Under the pieces are notes generated by a model that ran no database searches, had not been told where the DNA came from, and saw only the letters and a list, made by a program, of their open reading frames with translations. From assembly GCF_016863095.1 (NCBI RefSeq), contig NZ_BOOF01000004.1:62001-126000 (forward strand): a stretch of 64,000 nucleotides of DNA, given 5' to 3'. The stretch is from Microbispora siamensis (lineage in GTDB: Bacteria; Actinomycetota; Actinomycetes; Streptosporangiales; Streptosporangiaceae). The first letter of the stretch is position 1. Every line of letters starts with the position of its first letter. Shown here one piece after another: positions 16,877-29,616 of the stretch. Made by a program: the position numbers and the translations under genes.

Positions 16877-17855
16877 CCGGCCCTCCGGGGCCTGCTTCGG
16901 CCGCCACGCTCAGCCGGTCGGCCAGGTCGCGCAGGACCGGGATCAGCTCGGGCGGGTCCAGCACCCGGAACGGGAATCCCTTGGCCGCGACGTGCAGGGC
17001 CAGCGTCTCCAGCGAGTCGGAGCCCGTGTGGAACAGGCAGGCGTCGGCGCCGTGCGCCTCCAGCCGGCCGGCCGTGGGGGAGGAGCGCCGGGCCACCGCC
17101 TCGATCGGGGCCTCGAACAGGATTCGGGCCTGATAGCGGTAGGGCGCCGACGAGATCGCCTGGGAGATGTACGCCGCCACGTCACCGGAGGGAGGCGTAC
17201 GCGGGGTGAACCGGGCGCCGGGCGGGTCCACAGGTCCCTGGATCCGGTCGGCCCGGAAGGTCCGCCAGTCGTCGCGGTCCACGTCCCACGCCAGCAGATA
17301 CCACCGGCGGTGCGTGTGAGCCAGCCGGTGGGGCTCGACGGTACGGACCGACAGGCCGTCCCCACCCGGGTACCGCAGCCGCAGCCGCCGGTGGTCCCGG
17401 CAGGCCGCCGCGAGCGCGGTCAGCAGGCCCGGGTCGACCGTCTCGGTGACCGGCGCCGGCCCGGTCAGCGGCACGGCCGCCGCTCGGAACGCGGTCACCC
17501 GGTGCCTGAGACGGGCCGGGAGCATCTGCTCGAGCTTGGCCAGCGCCCGCACCGAGCTCTCCTCAAGCCCGGCCACGCTGCCGGTCGCCGCCGTATGCAG
17601 CCCGATCGCGACCGCCACCGCCTCCTCGTCGTCGAGCAGCAGCGGCGGCAGCGCGGTGCCGACGCCGAGCCGGTAACCGCCCGCGACTCCCGGGGTCGCG
17701 TCCACCGGATAACCGAGGTCGCGCAACCGGTCGATGTCGCGCCGCACCGTACGCAGGCCCACGCCGAGTCGTCCGGCCAGGTCGGCGCCTCGCCAGTCGC
17801 CGCGCGACTGGAGCAGCGACAGCAGCCGGAGCAGTCGTGCCGAGGTTTCCAGCAT
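16866..17855 (-). CDS. YafY/WYL-domain transcriptional regulator
   Basis: A 329-residue one-component regulator. Residues 1-60 are an HTH_11 winged helix (TSARLLRLLSLLQSRGDWRG, recognition helix LRTVRRDIDRLRDLG). Residues about 140-220 form the WYL domain (RLRLRYPGGDG ... HRRWYLLAWDVDRDDW) and a C-terminal extension follows. ATG at 17855 gives the normal family N-terminus (MLETSARLL); an ATG seven codons upstream is possible. No ribosome site is evident for either. It is divergent from the epoxide hydrolase gene, 62 bases away, which is its most likely target. Confidence 0.88.
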   Translation of the reverse strand: MLETSARLLRLLSLLQSRGDWRGADLAGRLGVGLRTVRRDIDRLRDLGYPVDATPGVAGGYRLGVGTALPPLLLDDEEAVAVAIGLHTAATGSVAGLEESSVRALAKLEQMLPARLRHRVTAFRAAAVPLTGPAPVTETVDPGLLTALAAACRDHRRLRLRYPGGDGLSVRTVEPHRLAHTHRRWYLLAWDVDRDDWRTFRADRIQGPVDPPGARFTPRTPPSGDVAAYISQAISSAPYRYQARILFEAPIEAVARRSSPTAGRLEAHGADACLFHTGSDSLETLALHVAAKGFPFRVLDPPELIPVLRDLADRLSVAAEAGPGGPVRP

Positions 17856-17917
17856 GACCGCAATTGTGCCTGCCATTGGTGACCGAAGCTGACACCGATC
17901 GTTCCTACGGTGATCGC

Positions 17918-19072
17918 ATGACGAACACCGAGATCCGTCCGTTCCGCATCGAGATCCCCCAGGCCGACGTCGACGACCTGCGCGACCGGCTGGCCCGCAC
18001 CCGCTGGGCCCCCGAGCTGCCGGGAACCGGCTGGGAGCGCGGCGTGCCGACCGGCTACCTGCGCGACCTGGCGGTGTACTGGGCGGAGAAGTACGACTGG
18101 CGGGCGCACGAGGCGGCGATCAACGCCCATCAGCAGTTCACGACCACGATCGACGGCGTCGACCTGCACTTCCTGCACGTCCGCTCGGCCGTGCCGGACG
18201 CCACGCCGCTGCTGTTGCTGCACGGCTGGCCCGGTTCGATCGTGGAGTTCCTCGACGTGATCGGCCCGCTCACCGACCCCGTGGCGCACGGTGGCGACCC
18301 CGCCGACGCCTTCCACGTGGTGATCCCGTCGCTTCCCGGGTACGGCTTGTCCGGCCCGCTGCCCGCTGCCGGCTGGACCGACGGACGTGCCGCCGCGGCG
18401 CTGGCGGAGCTGATGGACCGGCTCGGCTACGACCGGTACGGCGTGCAGGGCGGCGACGTGAGCGCCTTCATCGCCCCGCTGATCGGCCGGACGGCGCCCG
18501 ACCGGGTCATCGGCGTCCACCTCAACGCGCTGGTCACCTTCCCGACGGGGGACCCGGCCGACATGGCCGCGCTCACCGAGGCCGAACGGGAGCGGCTGGG
18601 ACGGATGAAGGACTGGCAGGACCGGTCGAGCGCGTACATGCAGATCCAGGGCACCCGGCCGCAGACGATCGCGCATGCCCTGCACGACTCCCCGGCCGGC
18701 CAGCTCGCCTGGATCGTGGAGAAGTTCCAGGAGTGGACCGACCCGGCCGCCGATCTGCCCGAAGACGCCGTGGACCGCGACCGGATCCTCACCGACGTCA
18801 GCCTCTACTGGTACACCGGCACCGCGGGCTCGGCCGCGCACACCTACTTCGAGCGGTTCAACGACCCGTCCATGTGGGCGCCGCGCGAGCGATCGAGCGT
18901 GCCGACGGCCGTGGCGGTCTTCCCGACGGACTTCGCCATCCGCAGGTTCGCCGACGCGACGCACACCATCGTGCGCTGGACCGAGTTCGACCGGGGCGGC
19001 CACTTCCCCGCCCTGGAGACGCCCGGCCTGCTCGTGGAGGACCTGCGGGAGTTCTTCCGAGGGCGCGCCTGA
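17918..19072 (+). CDS. epoxide hydrolase (EHN domain plus alpha/beta hydrolase)
   Basis: A 384-residue cytoplasmic hydrolase of the microsomal epoxide hydrolase type. The N-terminal EHN domain runs to about residue 110 ([23 protein letters not shown]). Oxyanion-hole HGWPGS is followed by the nucleophilic Asp in [13 protein letters not shown] and the catalytic His in [11 protein letters not shown]. Conserved ring-opening tyrosines are probably in [17 protein letters not shown]. It opens epoxides to diols. ATG at 17918; no clear ribosome site. The WYL regulator gene is divergent, and a strong hairpin follows the stop. Physiological substrate is unknown. Confidence 0.92.
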   Translation: MTNTEIRPFRIEIPQADVDDLRDRLARTRWAPELPGTGWERGVPTGYLRDLAVYWAEKYDWRAHEAAINAHQQFTTTIDGVDLHFLHVRSAVPDATPLLLLHGWPGSIVEFLDVIGPLTDPVAHGGDPADAFHVVIPSLPGYGLSGPLPAAGWTDGRAAAALAELMDRLGYDRYGVQGGDVSAFIAPLIGRTAPDRVIGVHLNALVTFPTGDPADMAALTEAERERLGRMKDWQDRSSAYMQIQGTRPQTIAHALHDSPAGQLAWIVEKFQEWTDPAADLPEDAVDRDRILTDVSLYWYTGTAGSAAHTYFERFNDPSMWAPRERSSVPTAVAVFPTDFAIRRFADATHTIVRWTEFDRGGHFPALETPGLLVEDLREFFRGRA

Positions 19073-19081
19073 CCTGCTCCG

Positions 19082-19113
19082 CCTGAATCCCGGGGTAGAC
19101 CCCGGGATTCAGG
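19082..19113. terminator. strong bidirectional terminator hairpin
   Basis: Fourteen-base perfect stem CCTGAATCCCGGGG / CCCCGGGATTCAGG with TAGA loop, between the convergent epoxide hydrolase and glgB stops (19072 and 19120). It can serve both transcripts. Confidence 0.85.
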
Positions 19114-19119
19114 CGGGGC

Positions 19120-21348
19120 TCAGGACTCGGCGACCAGGCCCTCGGGCTCGGCCTGCGCCGCCTCCGGCTCCTCGGCCCGCTCCTCCATCTCCGGGCTCAC
19201 GGCCGTCGGGCTCTCCACCGGCCGCAGCCACACGACGCCGAGCGGCGGCACGCGCAGCCGGGTCGAGCAGGGCAGCCCGTGCCGCGGCTCCTCGACCGAC
19301 TCGACCGCGCCCATGTTGCCGACGCCGCTCCCGGCGTACTCGTACGCGTCGGTGTTGAGGATCTCCTCCCACCGCCCGGGGGTGGGCAGGCCGAGGTGGT
19401 AGTCCTCGTGCGGGGCGCCGGAGAAGTTGGCGACGCAGGCCAGCACCGAGCCGTCCGCGCCGTACCGCAGGAACGACAGCACGTTGCCCGAGGCGTCGTC
19501 GGCGTCGATCCAGCGGAAGCCCTCGTGGGTGTTGTCGCGCGAGTACAGCGCGGGCGACTCCCGGTAGACGCGGTTGAGGTCCTTCACCAGGCGGCGTACG
19601 CCCTGGTGGAAGTCGAAGTCCAGCACCCACCAGTCGAGGCCGTTCGCCTCCGACCACTCGGCCCCCTGGCCGAACTCGCCGCCCATGAACAGCAACTGCT
19701 TGCCGGGATGGGCCCACATGAAGCCGTACAGCGCGCGCAGGTTGGCGAAGCGCTGCCACTCGTCGCCCGGCATCTTGCCCAGCAGCGACCCCTTCAGGTG
19801 GACGACCTCGTCGTGCGACAGCGGCAGTACGAAGTTCTCCGAGAAGGCGTACATCAGGGAGAACGTCATCTGGTGGTGGTGATACTGCCGGTAGATCGGC
19901 TCGCGGGACATGTAGCTGAGCGAGTCGTGCATCCAGCCCATGTTCCACTTGAAGCCGAAGCCGAGCCCGCCGAGGTGGACGGGCCGCGACACGCCGGGCC
20001 AGGCGGTCGACTCCTCCGCGATCGTCACGATCCCCGGCTCCTCGCGGTAGACGACGGAGTTCATCTCCTTGAGGAACTCGATCGCGTCGAGGTTCTCCCT
20101 GCCGCCGTACACGTTGGGCGTCCACTCGCCCTCGCGGCGCGAGTAGTCGAGGTAGAGCATCGAGGCCACCGCGTCCACCCGCAGGCCGTCGACGTGGAAC
20201 TCCTTCAGCCAGTAGAGCGCGTTGGCCACCAGGAAGTTGCGCACCTCGTTGCGGCCGAAGTCGAAGACGTACGTGCCCCAGTCGGGGTGGGTGCCGCGGG
20301 CGGGGTCGGCGTGCTCGTAGAGCGGCGTGCCGTCGAAGCGGGCCAGCGCCCACTCGTCCATGGGGAAGTGCGCGGGCACCCAGTCGACGATCACGCCGAT
20401 GCCGGCCCGGTGCAGCTCGTCGACGAGGTGGCGGAAGTCGTCGGGGGAGCCGAACCGCGAGGTCGGGGCGTAGTAGGAGGTCACCTGGTAGCCCCACGAG
20501 CCGCCGAACGGATGCTCGGCGACCGGCAGGAACTCCACGTGTGTGAACCCCATGTCCTTGACGTACGCGACCAGCTCACGGGCGAGGTCGCGGTAGGACA
20601 GGCCGGGCCGCCAGGAGCCCAGGTGCACCTCGTAGGTGCTCATCGGCTCGGCGAGGGCGTCGTGCGACGGCCGGGCGGCCATCCACTCCTCGTCGCGCCA
20701 CTCGTACGTGGACCTCTCGACGATGCTGGCGGTCGCCGGGGGCACCTCGGTGCGGCGGGCCATCGGGTCGGCCTTCTCCCGCCAGATCCCGTCGAGGCCG
20801 AGGATCTGGAACTTGTACCGCGTGCCCTCGCCGACCTCCGGGAGGAACAGCTCCCACACGCCCGACCGGCCGAGCGAGCGCATGGGGTGGGCGGCCCCGT
20901 TCCAGTGGTTGAAGTCGCCGATCACCCGCACGCCCTGCGCGTTCGGCGCCCACACCGAGAAGGCCGTCCCGTCCACGTCCTCGTGGCGCATCACCCGCGC
21001 CCCGAGCACCTCCCACAGCCGCTCGTGCCGGCCCTCACCGATCAGGTGGAGGTCCAGCTCGCCCAGCGTCGGCCAGTGCCGGTACGGGTCGTCCGTCTCG
21101 TACGGCGGGGCGTCGGGATAGGTGATGCGCAGGCGATAGTCGGGGATCTTGTCGACGCCGGGCAGCGTCACCTCGAACACCCCGAACGCGACGTGGCCCA
21201 TCTCGTGTGCCGACCCGTCGGCCAGCACCTCGACCTTCTCCGCGAAGGGGCGCAGGGCCCTGATCGTGACGCCGTCGGGCCCGGGATGGGCCCCCAAAAT
21301 GGAGTGGGGGTCGTGGTGCGCGCCCCCCGCCAGCCGGTCCAAGTCCAT
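19120..21348 (-). CDS. glgB: 1,4-alpha-glucan branching enzyme GlgB
   Basis: A 742-residue GH13 branching enzyme adding alpha-1,6 branches to linear glucans. Order: N-terminal beta-sandwich ([16 protein letters not shown]), CBM48 ([18 protein letters not shown]), catalytic barrel with nucleophile Asp in [17 protein letters not shown], acid/base Glu in [13 protein letters not shown] and [15 protein letters not shown], then a C-terminal beta domain. A short acidic tail rich in Glu/Ala ends the protein. I prefer ATG at 21348 (CAGG nine bases upstream); a TTG three codons earlier is the alternative. It is the last gene of the glgE-treS-pep2-glgB operon and finishes the alpha-glucan made by GlgE. 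Confidence 0.95.
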   Translation of the reverse strand: MDLDRLAGGAHHDPHSILGAHPGPDGVTIRALRPFAEKVEVLADGSAHEMGHVAFGVFEVTLPGVDKIPDYRLRITYPDAPPYETDDPYRHWPTLGELDLHLIGEGRHERLWEVLGARVMRHEDVDGTAFSVWAPNAQGVRVIGDFNHWNGAAHPMRSLGRSGVWELFLPEVGEGTRYKFQILGLDGIWREKADPMARRTEVPPATASIVERSTYEWRDEEWMAARPSHDALAEPMSTYEVHLGSWRPGLSYRDLARELVAYVKDMGFTHVEFLPVAEHPFGGSWGYQVTSYYAPTSRFGSPDDFRHLVDELHRAGIGVIVDWVPAHFPMDEWALARFDGTPLYEHADPARGTHPDWGTYVFDFGRNEVRNFLVANALYWLKEFHVDGLRVDAVASMLYLDYSRREGEWTPNVYGGRENLDAIEFLKEMNSVVYREEPGIVTIAEESTAWPGVSRPVHLGGLGFGFKWNMGWMHDSLSYMSREPIYRQYHHHQMTFSLMYAFSENFVLPLSHDEVVHLKGSLLGKMPGDEWQRFANLRALYGFMWAHPGKQLLFMGGEFGQGAEWSEANGLDWWVLDFDFHQGVRRLVKDLNRVYRESPALYSRDNTHEGFRWIDADDASGNVLSFLRYGADGSVLACVANFSGAPHEDYHLGLPTPGRWEEILNTDAYEYAGSGVGNMGAVESVEEPRHGLPCSTRLRVPPLGVVWLRPVESPTAVSPEMEERAEEPEAAQAEPEGLVAES

Positions 21349-21395
21349 GTCGCCCAACCTGCCCTAGATATATCCCTCCGAACACCCTGATCTTG

Positions 21396-22741
21396 TCAGC
21401 GAAAGGCCGCGAGCGGGATGGGCAGCCACGAGGGCCGGTTGCGCGCCTCGTAGACGACCTCGTACACCGCCTTGCTCAGTTCGAGCGCGCGCAGCAGCAC
21501 CGCGTCGTCGCCGCGGATGCGCCCGCCGCCCTCGGAGTAGCCGGCCAGGAAGGCGGCCCGGTTGCGCTCCGACCACTCCCTGGCCCGGCTCTCCAGCCCG
21601 TCGGCGTTCGGGTGCCCGGCCAGCAGGTGCCGTGCGGCGTATTCGAACGAGCGCAGCATGCCCGCCACGTCGCGCAGCGGCGAGTCGAGCGCCCGTCGCT
21701 CGGCCAGCGGCTGGCCCGGTTCGCCCTCGAAGTCGAGCACGACCCAGTCGGTCATGGTGCGCATGACCTGGCCGAGGTGGTAGTCGCCGTGCACCCGCTG
21801 CACCGGGATCTCGTGGCCGACGTCGGACAGCCGGTCGAACGCCTCGGCGGCCACGGCGGCGTGCTCGCCGAGACGCGGCACCTCGGCCACCGCCTTGTCC
21901 AGCCGGCGGCGGAACCGCTCGGTCATCCGCTTGATCTCGGGCGGCTCGATCGTCCCCGTGGGGAAGGCCCGCGCGAGTTCGCGGTGCACCTGCGCGGTGG
22001 CCAGCCCGAGCCGCCGCGCCTCGGCGGCGAAGTCGCCTCCGGCGTCCTCCGCGGGCATGCCCTCGGGGCACGCGTAGAGGTCGCGCACGCTGGTCAGCGC
22101 CATCGACCAGCCCTCGTTGGCGTTCTGCAGGTACTCCTGCATGATCGCCAAGGTGGTCGGCTCGCCCTGGAGCTCGGTCTCGATCCAGCCGTACGGCCTG
22201 GCCACGTGGGCCGAGCCCGCGTCCGCGAGCGCCGTGATGATCTCCAGCTCGGGGTTCACCCCCGGGTTGAGCTGGCGGAACAGCTTGAATATGTACTTGT
22301 CGCCGTACACCAGCGAGGTGTTCGACTGCTCGGCGGTCAGCACGAGGCTGCGTAGCGAGGTGTCGATCTCCGCCCCGTGCGCGGGGTGGAAGCCGAGGCC
22401 GTCGAACCGGCGGTCGGCGGCCATCCCCTCCAGCAGGTGCCCGGTCAGGGCGGAGTCGTGCAGCGCGTCGTAGACGTTCACCTCGCGGCCGTCGCGGCGG
22501 CACGTGCCGACGAGCACGTGCCCGAGCCGGTCGGGCAGGTGCTCGCGCAGCCCGACCGGGATCTGGTAGCGCGTGCGGCGCTCCCCCTGCCGCACGCACA
22601 CGATCAGGTGGAGCAGCGCGGGGTCGCCGGCGGCGATCTCGATCTCGGATTCGATGGACAGGTCGTCGATGGCGCGCCCCTTGCCGGCGAACCACCGTTG
22701 TCCGGTGATCCAGCCGGCCAGGAGTCCCTGAAGTGAAGTCG

Positions 22742-22745
<4 letters not shown>
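21396..22745 (-). CDS. pep2: maltokinase Pep2 (Mak)
   Basis: A 449-residue kinase that phosphorylates maltose with ATP to alpha-maltose-1-phosphate, the GlgE substrate. It has the aminoglycoside-phosphotransferase-like fold: N-terminal cap with [14 protein letters not shown], catalytic loop [14 protein letters not shown], metal site [19 protein letters not shown] at 22745 overlaps the treS stop (GTGA) and has AAGGAGG directly upstream, so it is probably translated by coupling. In other actinomycetes TreS and maltokinase may be fused; here they are separate. It is part of the trehalose-to-glucan route. Confidence 0.93.
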
Positions 22746-24493
<1,748 letters not shown>

Positions 24494-24524
24494 CTTTTGA
24501 CTCCCCGGATGTGCCGAGCTGCGC

Positions 24525-26573
24525 TCACGGGCGGTGCGCTGACCCGTGGCGGAGCGTGAGAATGTGTGCGGGATGGACGTGCGGGTCGAGGCGCACGTAG
24601 TTCGCCTGCCCCCAGCGGTACGACTCGCCCGACAGTTGGTCGTCCACGACGAACTCGGCATGCCAGTCGAGACCGAGGGCGGGCATGTCAAGCCAGACCG
24701 TCGCCTCGTGTGTGTTGTGTGGATCCAGATTGACGACGGCCAGCACGAGATCGCCTAGTCCGTGCCGTCGTGAGGCCGTGTCATAGGCGCCGGGCAGCCG
24801 CTTGGAGAAGCAGATCACGTCCGGCTGGTCGACGTTGTGAAACCGTAGGTTACGCAATTCCTGGAGCGCCGGGTGTGCTCTTCTCAACAAATTGAGCTGG
24901 GTAATGAACGGGCCAAGGCTGCGGCCCTCACGCTCCGCCTCCGCCCAGTCACGCGGCCTGTACTGGTACTTCTCGCTGTCGAGGTACTCCTCGCTGCCCG
25001 GGCGGACCGGGACGTTCTCGGCCAGTTCGTACCCGGAGTAGACCCCCCAGGTGGGCGCCATCAGCGCCGCGAGGACCGCCCGGATCTTGAACGCCGGCAC
25101 GCCTCCGTGCTGGAGGTACTCGTGCAGGATGTCGGGCGTGTTGACGAACAGGTTCGGCCGCAGGTAGTGCGAGGTCTCGTGGGACAGCTCCCGCAGGTAC
25201 TCCTCCACCTCGGGCTTGGAGTTGCGCCAGGTGAAGTACGTGTACGACTGGTGGAACCCGATCTTCGCGAGGGTCCGCAGCATGGCCGGCCGGGTGAACG
25301 CCTCGGCGAGGAACAGCACGTCGGGGTCGGTCGTGTTGATGTCGGACAGCAGCCGCTCCCAGAACCGGACCGGCTTGGTGTGCGGGTTGTCCACCCGGAA
25401 GATCCGCACGCCGTGGTCCATCCAGTGCCGGACCACCCGCTTGATCTCCGCGTAGATCCCCTCGGGGTCCTTGTCGAAGTTCAGCGGGTAGATGTCCTGG
25501 TATTTCTTCGGCGGGTTCTCGGCGTACGCGATCGAGCCGTCGGCCCGGATGTTGAACCACTCCGGGTGCTCCTTCACCCACGGGTGGTCGGGGGAGCACT
25601 GGAGCGCGAGGTCGAGCGCGACCTCCATGCCCAGTTCGCGGGTCTTGGCGACGAACGCGTCGAAGTCCTCGATCGTGCCCAGATCGGGATGGATCGCGTC
25701 GTGCCCGCCCTCCTGTGAGCCGATGGCCCAGGGCGACCCGGGGTCGTACTGGTCGGGGGTCAGGGTGTTGTTGCGGCCCTTGCGGAACTGCGTCCCGATC
25801 GGGTGGATCGGCGGCAGGTAGACCACGTCGAAGCCCATCTGGGCGATCGCCGGGAGCCGCTTGGCCGCCGTCCTGAACGTCCCCGACTTGGGCGCGACGC
25901 CCTCCTGCCCCACCACGGCTCCCTCGGAGCGGGGGAAGAACTCGTACCACGAGCCGAACAGCGCCCGCCGCCGGTCCACCCGCACGCGGTTGCGGCCCGA
26001 CCGGGTGAGCAGGTCGCGCAGCGGGTGCGCGGCGATCAGCGCGGCCGTCTCGGGCATCTGGGTCGCCGCGAAGCGCGCCCTGGGGTCCACCGCCTCGTCC
26101 CGCAGGCGGGCCGCGAGGGCCAGCAGCGCGGCCCGGTGCCCGCAGGTGCCGCCCGCCTCCGCCGCCGCGCAGTCCGCCGCCCGCACGCCCTTGGCCGCCC
26201 GCTCGAACAGCCGGGCGCCCTCCTCGCACATGAGGTCGGCGTCCAGGTTCCTGGGGATCTTGATGCCCGCGTCGTGCATCCACGTGGCGATCGGATCACT
26301 CCAGGCCTCGACCCGGAACTGCCACAGGCCCTCGGTGGGCAGCGTCACCTCCACGCTCCACCGGTCGGTGCCGGGCGCGACCTCGCGCATGGGCAGCATC
26401 CGGCCCGGCGTGCCGCTGGGGTCGATCAGCACCACTCCGGCGGCGACCGCGTCGTGTCCTTCGCGGAACACCGTCGCGCTGATCTCGAAGGTCTCTCCCG
26501 CGGCGGCCTTGGCGGGCCACTGGCCGCAGTCGACGACGGGCTGGATGTCCTGGATGGGAATGCGTCCGATCAT
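24525..26573 (-). CDS. glgE: alpha-1,4-glucan:maltose-1-phosphate maltosyltransferase GlgE
   Basis: A 682-residue GH13_3 enzyme that adds maltosyl units from maltose-1-phosphate to alpha-glucan. N-terminal domain starts [22 protein letters not shown]; the barrel has the nucleophile Asp in [16 protein letters not shown] and acid/base Glu in [14 protein letters not shown]; length matches the family. ATG at 26573 is used; a GTG two codons upstream (26579) is an equal alternative and neither has a clear ribosome site. First gene of the four-gene operon. A 378-base divergent region separates it from glgP. GlgE is essential in mycobacteria because maltose-1-phosphate is toxic when it accumulates. 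Confidence 0.95.
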   Translation of the reverse strand: MIGRIPIQDIQPVVDCGQWPAKAAAGETFEISATVFREGHDAVAAGVVLIDPSGTPGRMLPMREVAPGTDRWSVEVTLPTEGLWQFRVEAWSDPIATWMHDAGIKIPRNLDADLMCEEGARLFERAAKGVRAADCAAAEAGGTCGHRAALLALAARLRDEAVDPRARFAATQMPETAALIAAHPLRDLLTRSGRNRVRVDRRRALFGSWYEFFPRSEGAVVGQEGVAPKSGTFRTAAKRLPAIAQMGFDVVYLPPIHPIGTQFRKGRNNTLTPDQYDPGSPWAIGSQEGGHDAIHPDLGTIEDFDAFVAKTRELGMEVALDLALQCSPDHPWVKEHPEWFNIRADGSIAYAENPPKKYQDIYPLNFDKDPEGIYAEIKRVVRHWMDHGVRIFRVDNPHTKPVRFWERLLSDINTTDPDVLFLAEAFTRPAMLRTLAKIGFHQSYTYFTWRNSKPEVEEYLRELSHETSHYLRPNLFVNTPDILHEYLQHGGVPAFKIRAVLAALMAPTWGVYSGYELAENVPVRPGSEEYLDSEKYQYRPRDWAEAEREGRSLGPFITQLNLLRRAHPALQELRNLRFHNVDQPDVICFSKRLPGAYDTASRRHGLGDLVLAVVNLDPHNTHEATVWLDMPALGLDWHAEFVVDDQLSGESYRWGQANYVRLDPHVHPAHILTLRHGSAHRP

Positions 26574-26951
26574 CGTCACTTCGTATTCGGGGGCGGCACA
26601 CCGGGTGCCGCCGGGGCTTGCGGGGCGGGAACAGCTGTGGTCGGGCGGGCAGCACGGGAGACAGGATCCGCTGGCCGCGGTCCTTCCTCGTCCATACAGG
26701 GGTTGCCCTAATAGTCCACTCTTACCCCTGTCGGACGAAAGACCGCTCGCCGTGTTTGGGATGGCGTCCCCGGGAGATCGATCATTGCGTGCCCGCCACC
26801 GTCGTCGGGCGCGCACATCACCAGGTCAAGGGTACTTTGGTGAGGTTTGAACCGGTTTGATGGTGGTGAGAGCGTTCGAGAACTGGCATCGCAGTACGAC
26901 AAGTTTGATTCGGTCGCGCGTCGTGGCGCTGAGTAACTAGGGTCTGGCCCC
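26574..26951. promoter_or_regulatory. divergent glgE/glgP regulatory region
   Basis: No convincing gene here. It holds the promoters of the glgE operon and of glgP. Near glgP, TAGGGT (26938-26943) lies eight bases before the GTG start, fitting a leaderless -10 box. A direct repeat GGTTTGA (26843-26849 and 26853-26859 approximately) lies about 95 bases upstream of glgP. On the glgE side an AT-richer stretch around 26707-26730 may contain the operon promoter. The length suggests a long glgE leader or several regulator sites. Confidence 0.5.
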
Positions 26952-29549
26952 GTGAGAGCTATCCGCAGGTTCACTGTCCGAACCGTTCTTCCCTCACAGC
27001 TCGCACCTCTGGGCGAGTTGGTCCAAAATCTCCGATGGTCGTGGCACCCCGAGACCATGGACCTGTTCGCCGAGGTGGATCCGGAGGTCTGGGAGCGTGT
27101 CGATCACGACCCCGTCGCGCTGCTCGGCGCGGTCGAGGCCGACAGGCTGCGCGAGCTCGCCCAGGACCGGCGCTTCCTGCGCCGCCTGGCCGACGCCGCC
27201 GACGACCTGCGCGAGTACATCACCGCCCCCAGGTGGTACCAGTCGCTGGAGGGCGCGCCGAAGGCGATCGGCTACTTCTCGCCCGAGTACGGCATCTCCG
27301 CCGCCCTGCCGCAGTACTCCGGCGGCCTCGGCATCCTCGCCGGCGACCATCTGAAGGCCGCCAGCGACCTCGGCGTGCCGATCCTCGGCGTCGGCCTGCT
27401 CTACCGGCACGGCTACTTCACCCAGTCGCTGTCCGCCGAGGGCTGGCAGCTCGAGCACTACCCCTCCCTCGACCCCGGCGGCCTGCCGCTCACGCTCCTC
27501 AAGGAGGAGGACGGCGCGCCGGCCCGCATCAAGATCGGCCTGCCGGAGGGGCGCGTCCTGCACGCCCAGATCTGGGTGGCCCAGGTCGGCCGGGTGCCGC
27601 TCCTCCTGCTCGACTCCGACGTCGCCGAGAACGACACGGTCGCCAGGGACGTGACCGACCGCCTGTACGGCGGGGGCGGCGACCACCGCCTGATGCAGGA
27701 ACTGCTGCTCGGCATCGGCGGCGTGCGGGCCATCCGGGCCTACTGCCGGATCACCGGCCACCCGGAGCCCGAGGTGTTCCACACCAACGAGGGCCACGCG
27801 GGCTTCCTCGGCCTGGAGCGCATCCGCGAGCTCACCGAGGCCCGGCTGTCGTTCGAGGAGGCCCTGGAGGCCGTACGCGCCGGGACGGTCTTCACCACCC
27901 ACACGCCGGTCCCCGCCGGCATCGACCGGTTCCCCGCCGAGATGATCGCCCGGCAGTTCGGCGGGTCCAACGCCTGGCCGACCGTGTCGGTGGACCGCAT
28001 CCTGGAGCTCGGCGCCGAGCCGGACGGCCCCGACGCCGACAAGTCGGTCTTCAACATGGCCGTCATGGGCATGCGGCTGGCCCAGCGGGTCAACGGCGTG
28101 TCCGAGCTGCACGGCCACGTCAGCCGGGAGATGTTCCAGGGCCTGTGGCCGGGCTTCGACGTGGACGAGGTGCCGATCGGCTCGATCACCAACGGCGTCC
28201 ACGCCCCGACGTGGGTCGGCCGGGAGATGATGGAGCTCGCCGGCAGGGAGCTGCCCTCGCTGATCGACAAGGCGCAGGGCTGGGAGGGCGTGCACAAGCT
28301 CTCCGACGCCGACATCTGGGGCATCCGCGCCAAGCTGCGCGCCCGCCTGGTCGAGGAGGCGCGCCGGCGGCTGCGCAAGTCGTGGCGGCAGCGCGGCGCC
28401 AGCGAGGCCGAGCTGGGCTGGGTGGACGAGGCGCTCGACCCGGACGTGCTGACGATCGGCTTCGCCCGGCGGGTGCCTTCCTACAAGCGCCTGACCCTCA
28501 TGCTCTGCCAGCCCGACCGGCTCCGCAGGCTGCTGCTCGATCCGGACAAGCCGGTGCAGATCGTCATCGCCGGCAAGGCGCACCCGGCCGACGAGGGCGG
28601 CAAGAAGCTCATCCAGCAGATCGTCCGCTTCGCCGACTCCGAGGACGTGCGGCACCGCATCGTCTTCCTGCCCGACTACGACATGGCGCTCGGCCAGCTC
28701 ATGGTGACGGGCTCCGACGTCTGGATGAACAACCCGCTGCGCCCGCTGGAGGCGTGCGGCACGTCCGGTATGAAGGCGGCGCTCAACGGCGGCCTCAACC
28801 TGTCCATCCGCGACGGGTGGTGGGACGAGTGGTACGACGGCAACAACGGCTGGGCGATCCCCAGCGCCGACGGCGTGGACGACCCCGAGCGCCGCGACGA
28901 GCTGGAGGCCACGGCGCTGTACGACCTCATCGAGCGCGAGGTCGCCGACCGCTTCTACGACCGGGCCGCCGACGGCCTGCCGCGGCGCTGGCTGGAGATG
29001 GTCAAGCACACGCTGAGCTCGCTCGGGCCGAAGGTGCTCGCCGGGCGCATGCTGCACGACTACGTCACCGACCTGTACACCCCGGCGGCGGCCTCCGCCC
29101 GGTCGCTCGCGGCCGACGGCCACGCCAACGCCCGGCTGTTCGCGGCCTGGAAGCTGCGCGTGGCCAAGGCATGGCCGGGCGTACGGGTCGAGCACGTCGA
29201 GGCGACCGGCGTGGGGGACACCCCCGAGCTGGGGGCCCGGCTGGAGCTGCGGGCCACGATCGCCCTCGGCGAGCTGTCGCCCGAGGACGTCCAGGTCCAG
29301 GCCGCCTACGGCCGGGTGGGCGCGCACGACGAGCTGCTGTCGCCCGGCTACGTCACGCTGAAGGTCGACTCGGTGGGCGACGACGGCCGGGCGCACTACA
29401 CCGGCGTCGTGCCGCTGGACCGCACCGGCGCGTTCGGCTACAGCGTGCGCGTGGTCCCGTTCCACCCGCTGATGGCCTCCGCGGCGGAGCTCGGCCTCGT
29501 CGCCGTCCCGGAGGAGCCGGTCGGCATGACCAACGGCACCCTGCGCTAG
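26952..29549 (+). CDS. glgP: alpha-glucan (glycogen) phosphorylase GlgP
   Basis: An 865-residue GT35 phosphorylase releasing glucose-1-phosphate from alpha-glucan, of the short actinobacterial type with an N-terminal DUF3417-like domain (LAPLGELVQNLRWSWHPETMDLF). Active-site regions include YFSPEYGISAALPQYSGGLG, HTNEGHAGFLGLERI, and the region around EACGTSGMKAALNGG that surrounds the PLP lysine. GTG at 26952 is used with a possible leaderless -10 upstream. It is divergent from the glgE operon, so synthesis and breakdown of the same polymer are encoded back to back. Confidence 0.93.
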   Translation: MRAIRRFTVRTVLPSQLAPLGELVQNLRWSWHPETMDLFAEVDPEVWERVDHDPVALLGAVEADRLRELAQDRRFLRRLADAADDLREYITAPRWYQSLEGAPKAIGYFSPEYGISAALPQYSGGLGILAGDHLKAASDLGVPILGVGLLYRHGYFTQSLSAEGWQLEHYPSLDPGGLPLTLLKEEDGAPARIKIGLPEGRVLHAQIWVAQVGRVPLLLLDSDVAENDTVARDVTDRLYGGGGDHRLMQELLLGIGGVRAIRAYCRITGHPEPEVFHTNEGHAGFLGLERIRELTEARLSFEEALEAVRAGTVFTTHTPVPAGIDRFPAEMIARQFGGSNAWPTVSVDRILELGAEPDGPDADKSVFNMAVMGMRLAQRVNGVSELHGHVSREMFQGLWPGFDVDEVPIGSITNGVHAPTWVGREMMELAGRELPSLIDKAQGWEGVHKLSDADIWGIRAKLRARLVEEARRRLRKSWRQRGASEAELGWVDEALDPDVLTIGFARRVPSYKRLTLMLCQPDRLRRLLLDPDKPVQIVIAGKAHPADEGGKKLIQQIVRFADSEDVRHRIVFLPDYDMALGQLMVTGSDVWMNNPLRPLEACGTSGMKAALNGGLNLSIRDGWWDEWYDGNNGWAIPSADGVDDPERRDELEATALYDLIEREVADRFYDRAADGLPRRWLEMVKHTLSSLGPKVLAGRMLHDYVTDLYTPAAASARSLAADGHANARLFAAWKLRVAKAWPGVRVEHVEATGVGDTPELGARLELRATIALGELSPEDVQVQAAYGRVGAHDELLSPGYVTLKVDSVGDDGRAHYTGVVPLDRTGAFGYSVRVVPFHPLMASAAELGLVAVPEEPVGMTNGTLR

Positions 29550-29563
29550 GGAGCGCCCGGCCC

Positions 29564-29610
29564 GGTCCACCCCTCTCGCCCGCTTCCGCGGCAGGTGAGA
29601 GGGGTAGACC
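29564..29610 (+). repeat. 14-base inverted repeat before the GT4 gene
   Basis: GGTCCACCCCTCTC (29564-29577) pairs, with one mismatch, with GAGAGGGGTAGACC (29597-29610) across a 19-base loop. The right arm holds the only purine-rich ribosome-binding-like stretch for the start at 29617. It may terminate glgP or hide the GT4 ribosome site. Confidence 0.6.
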
Positions 29611-29616
29611 AGCACC

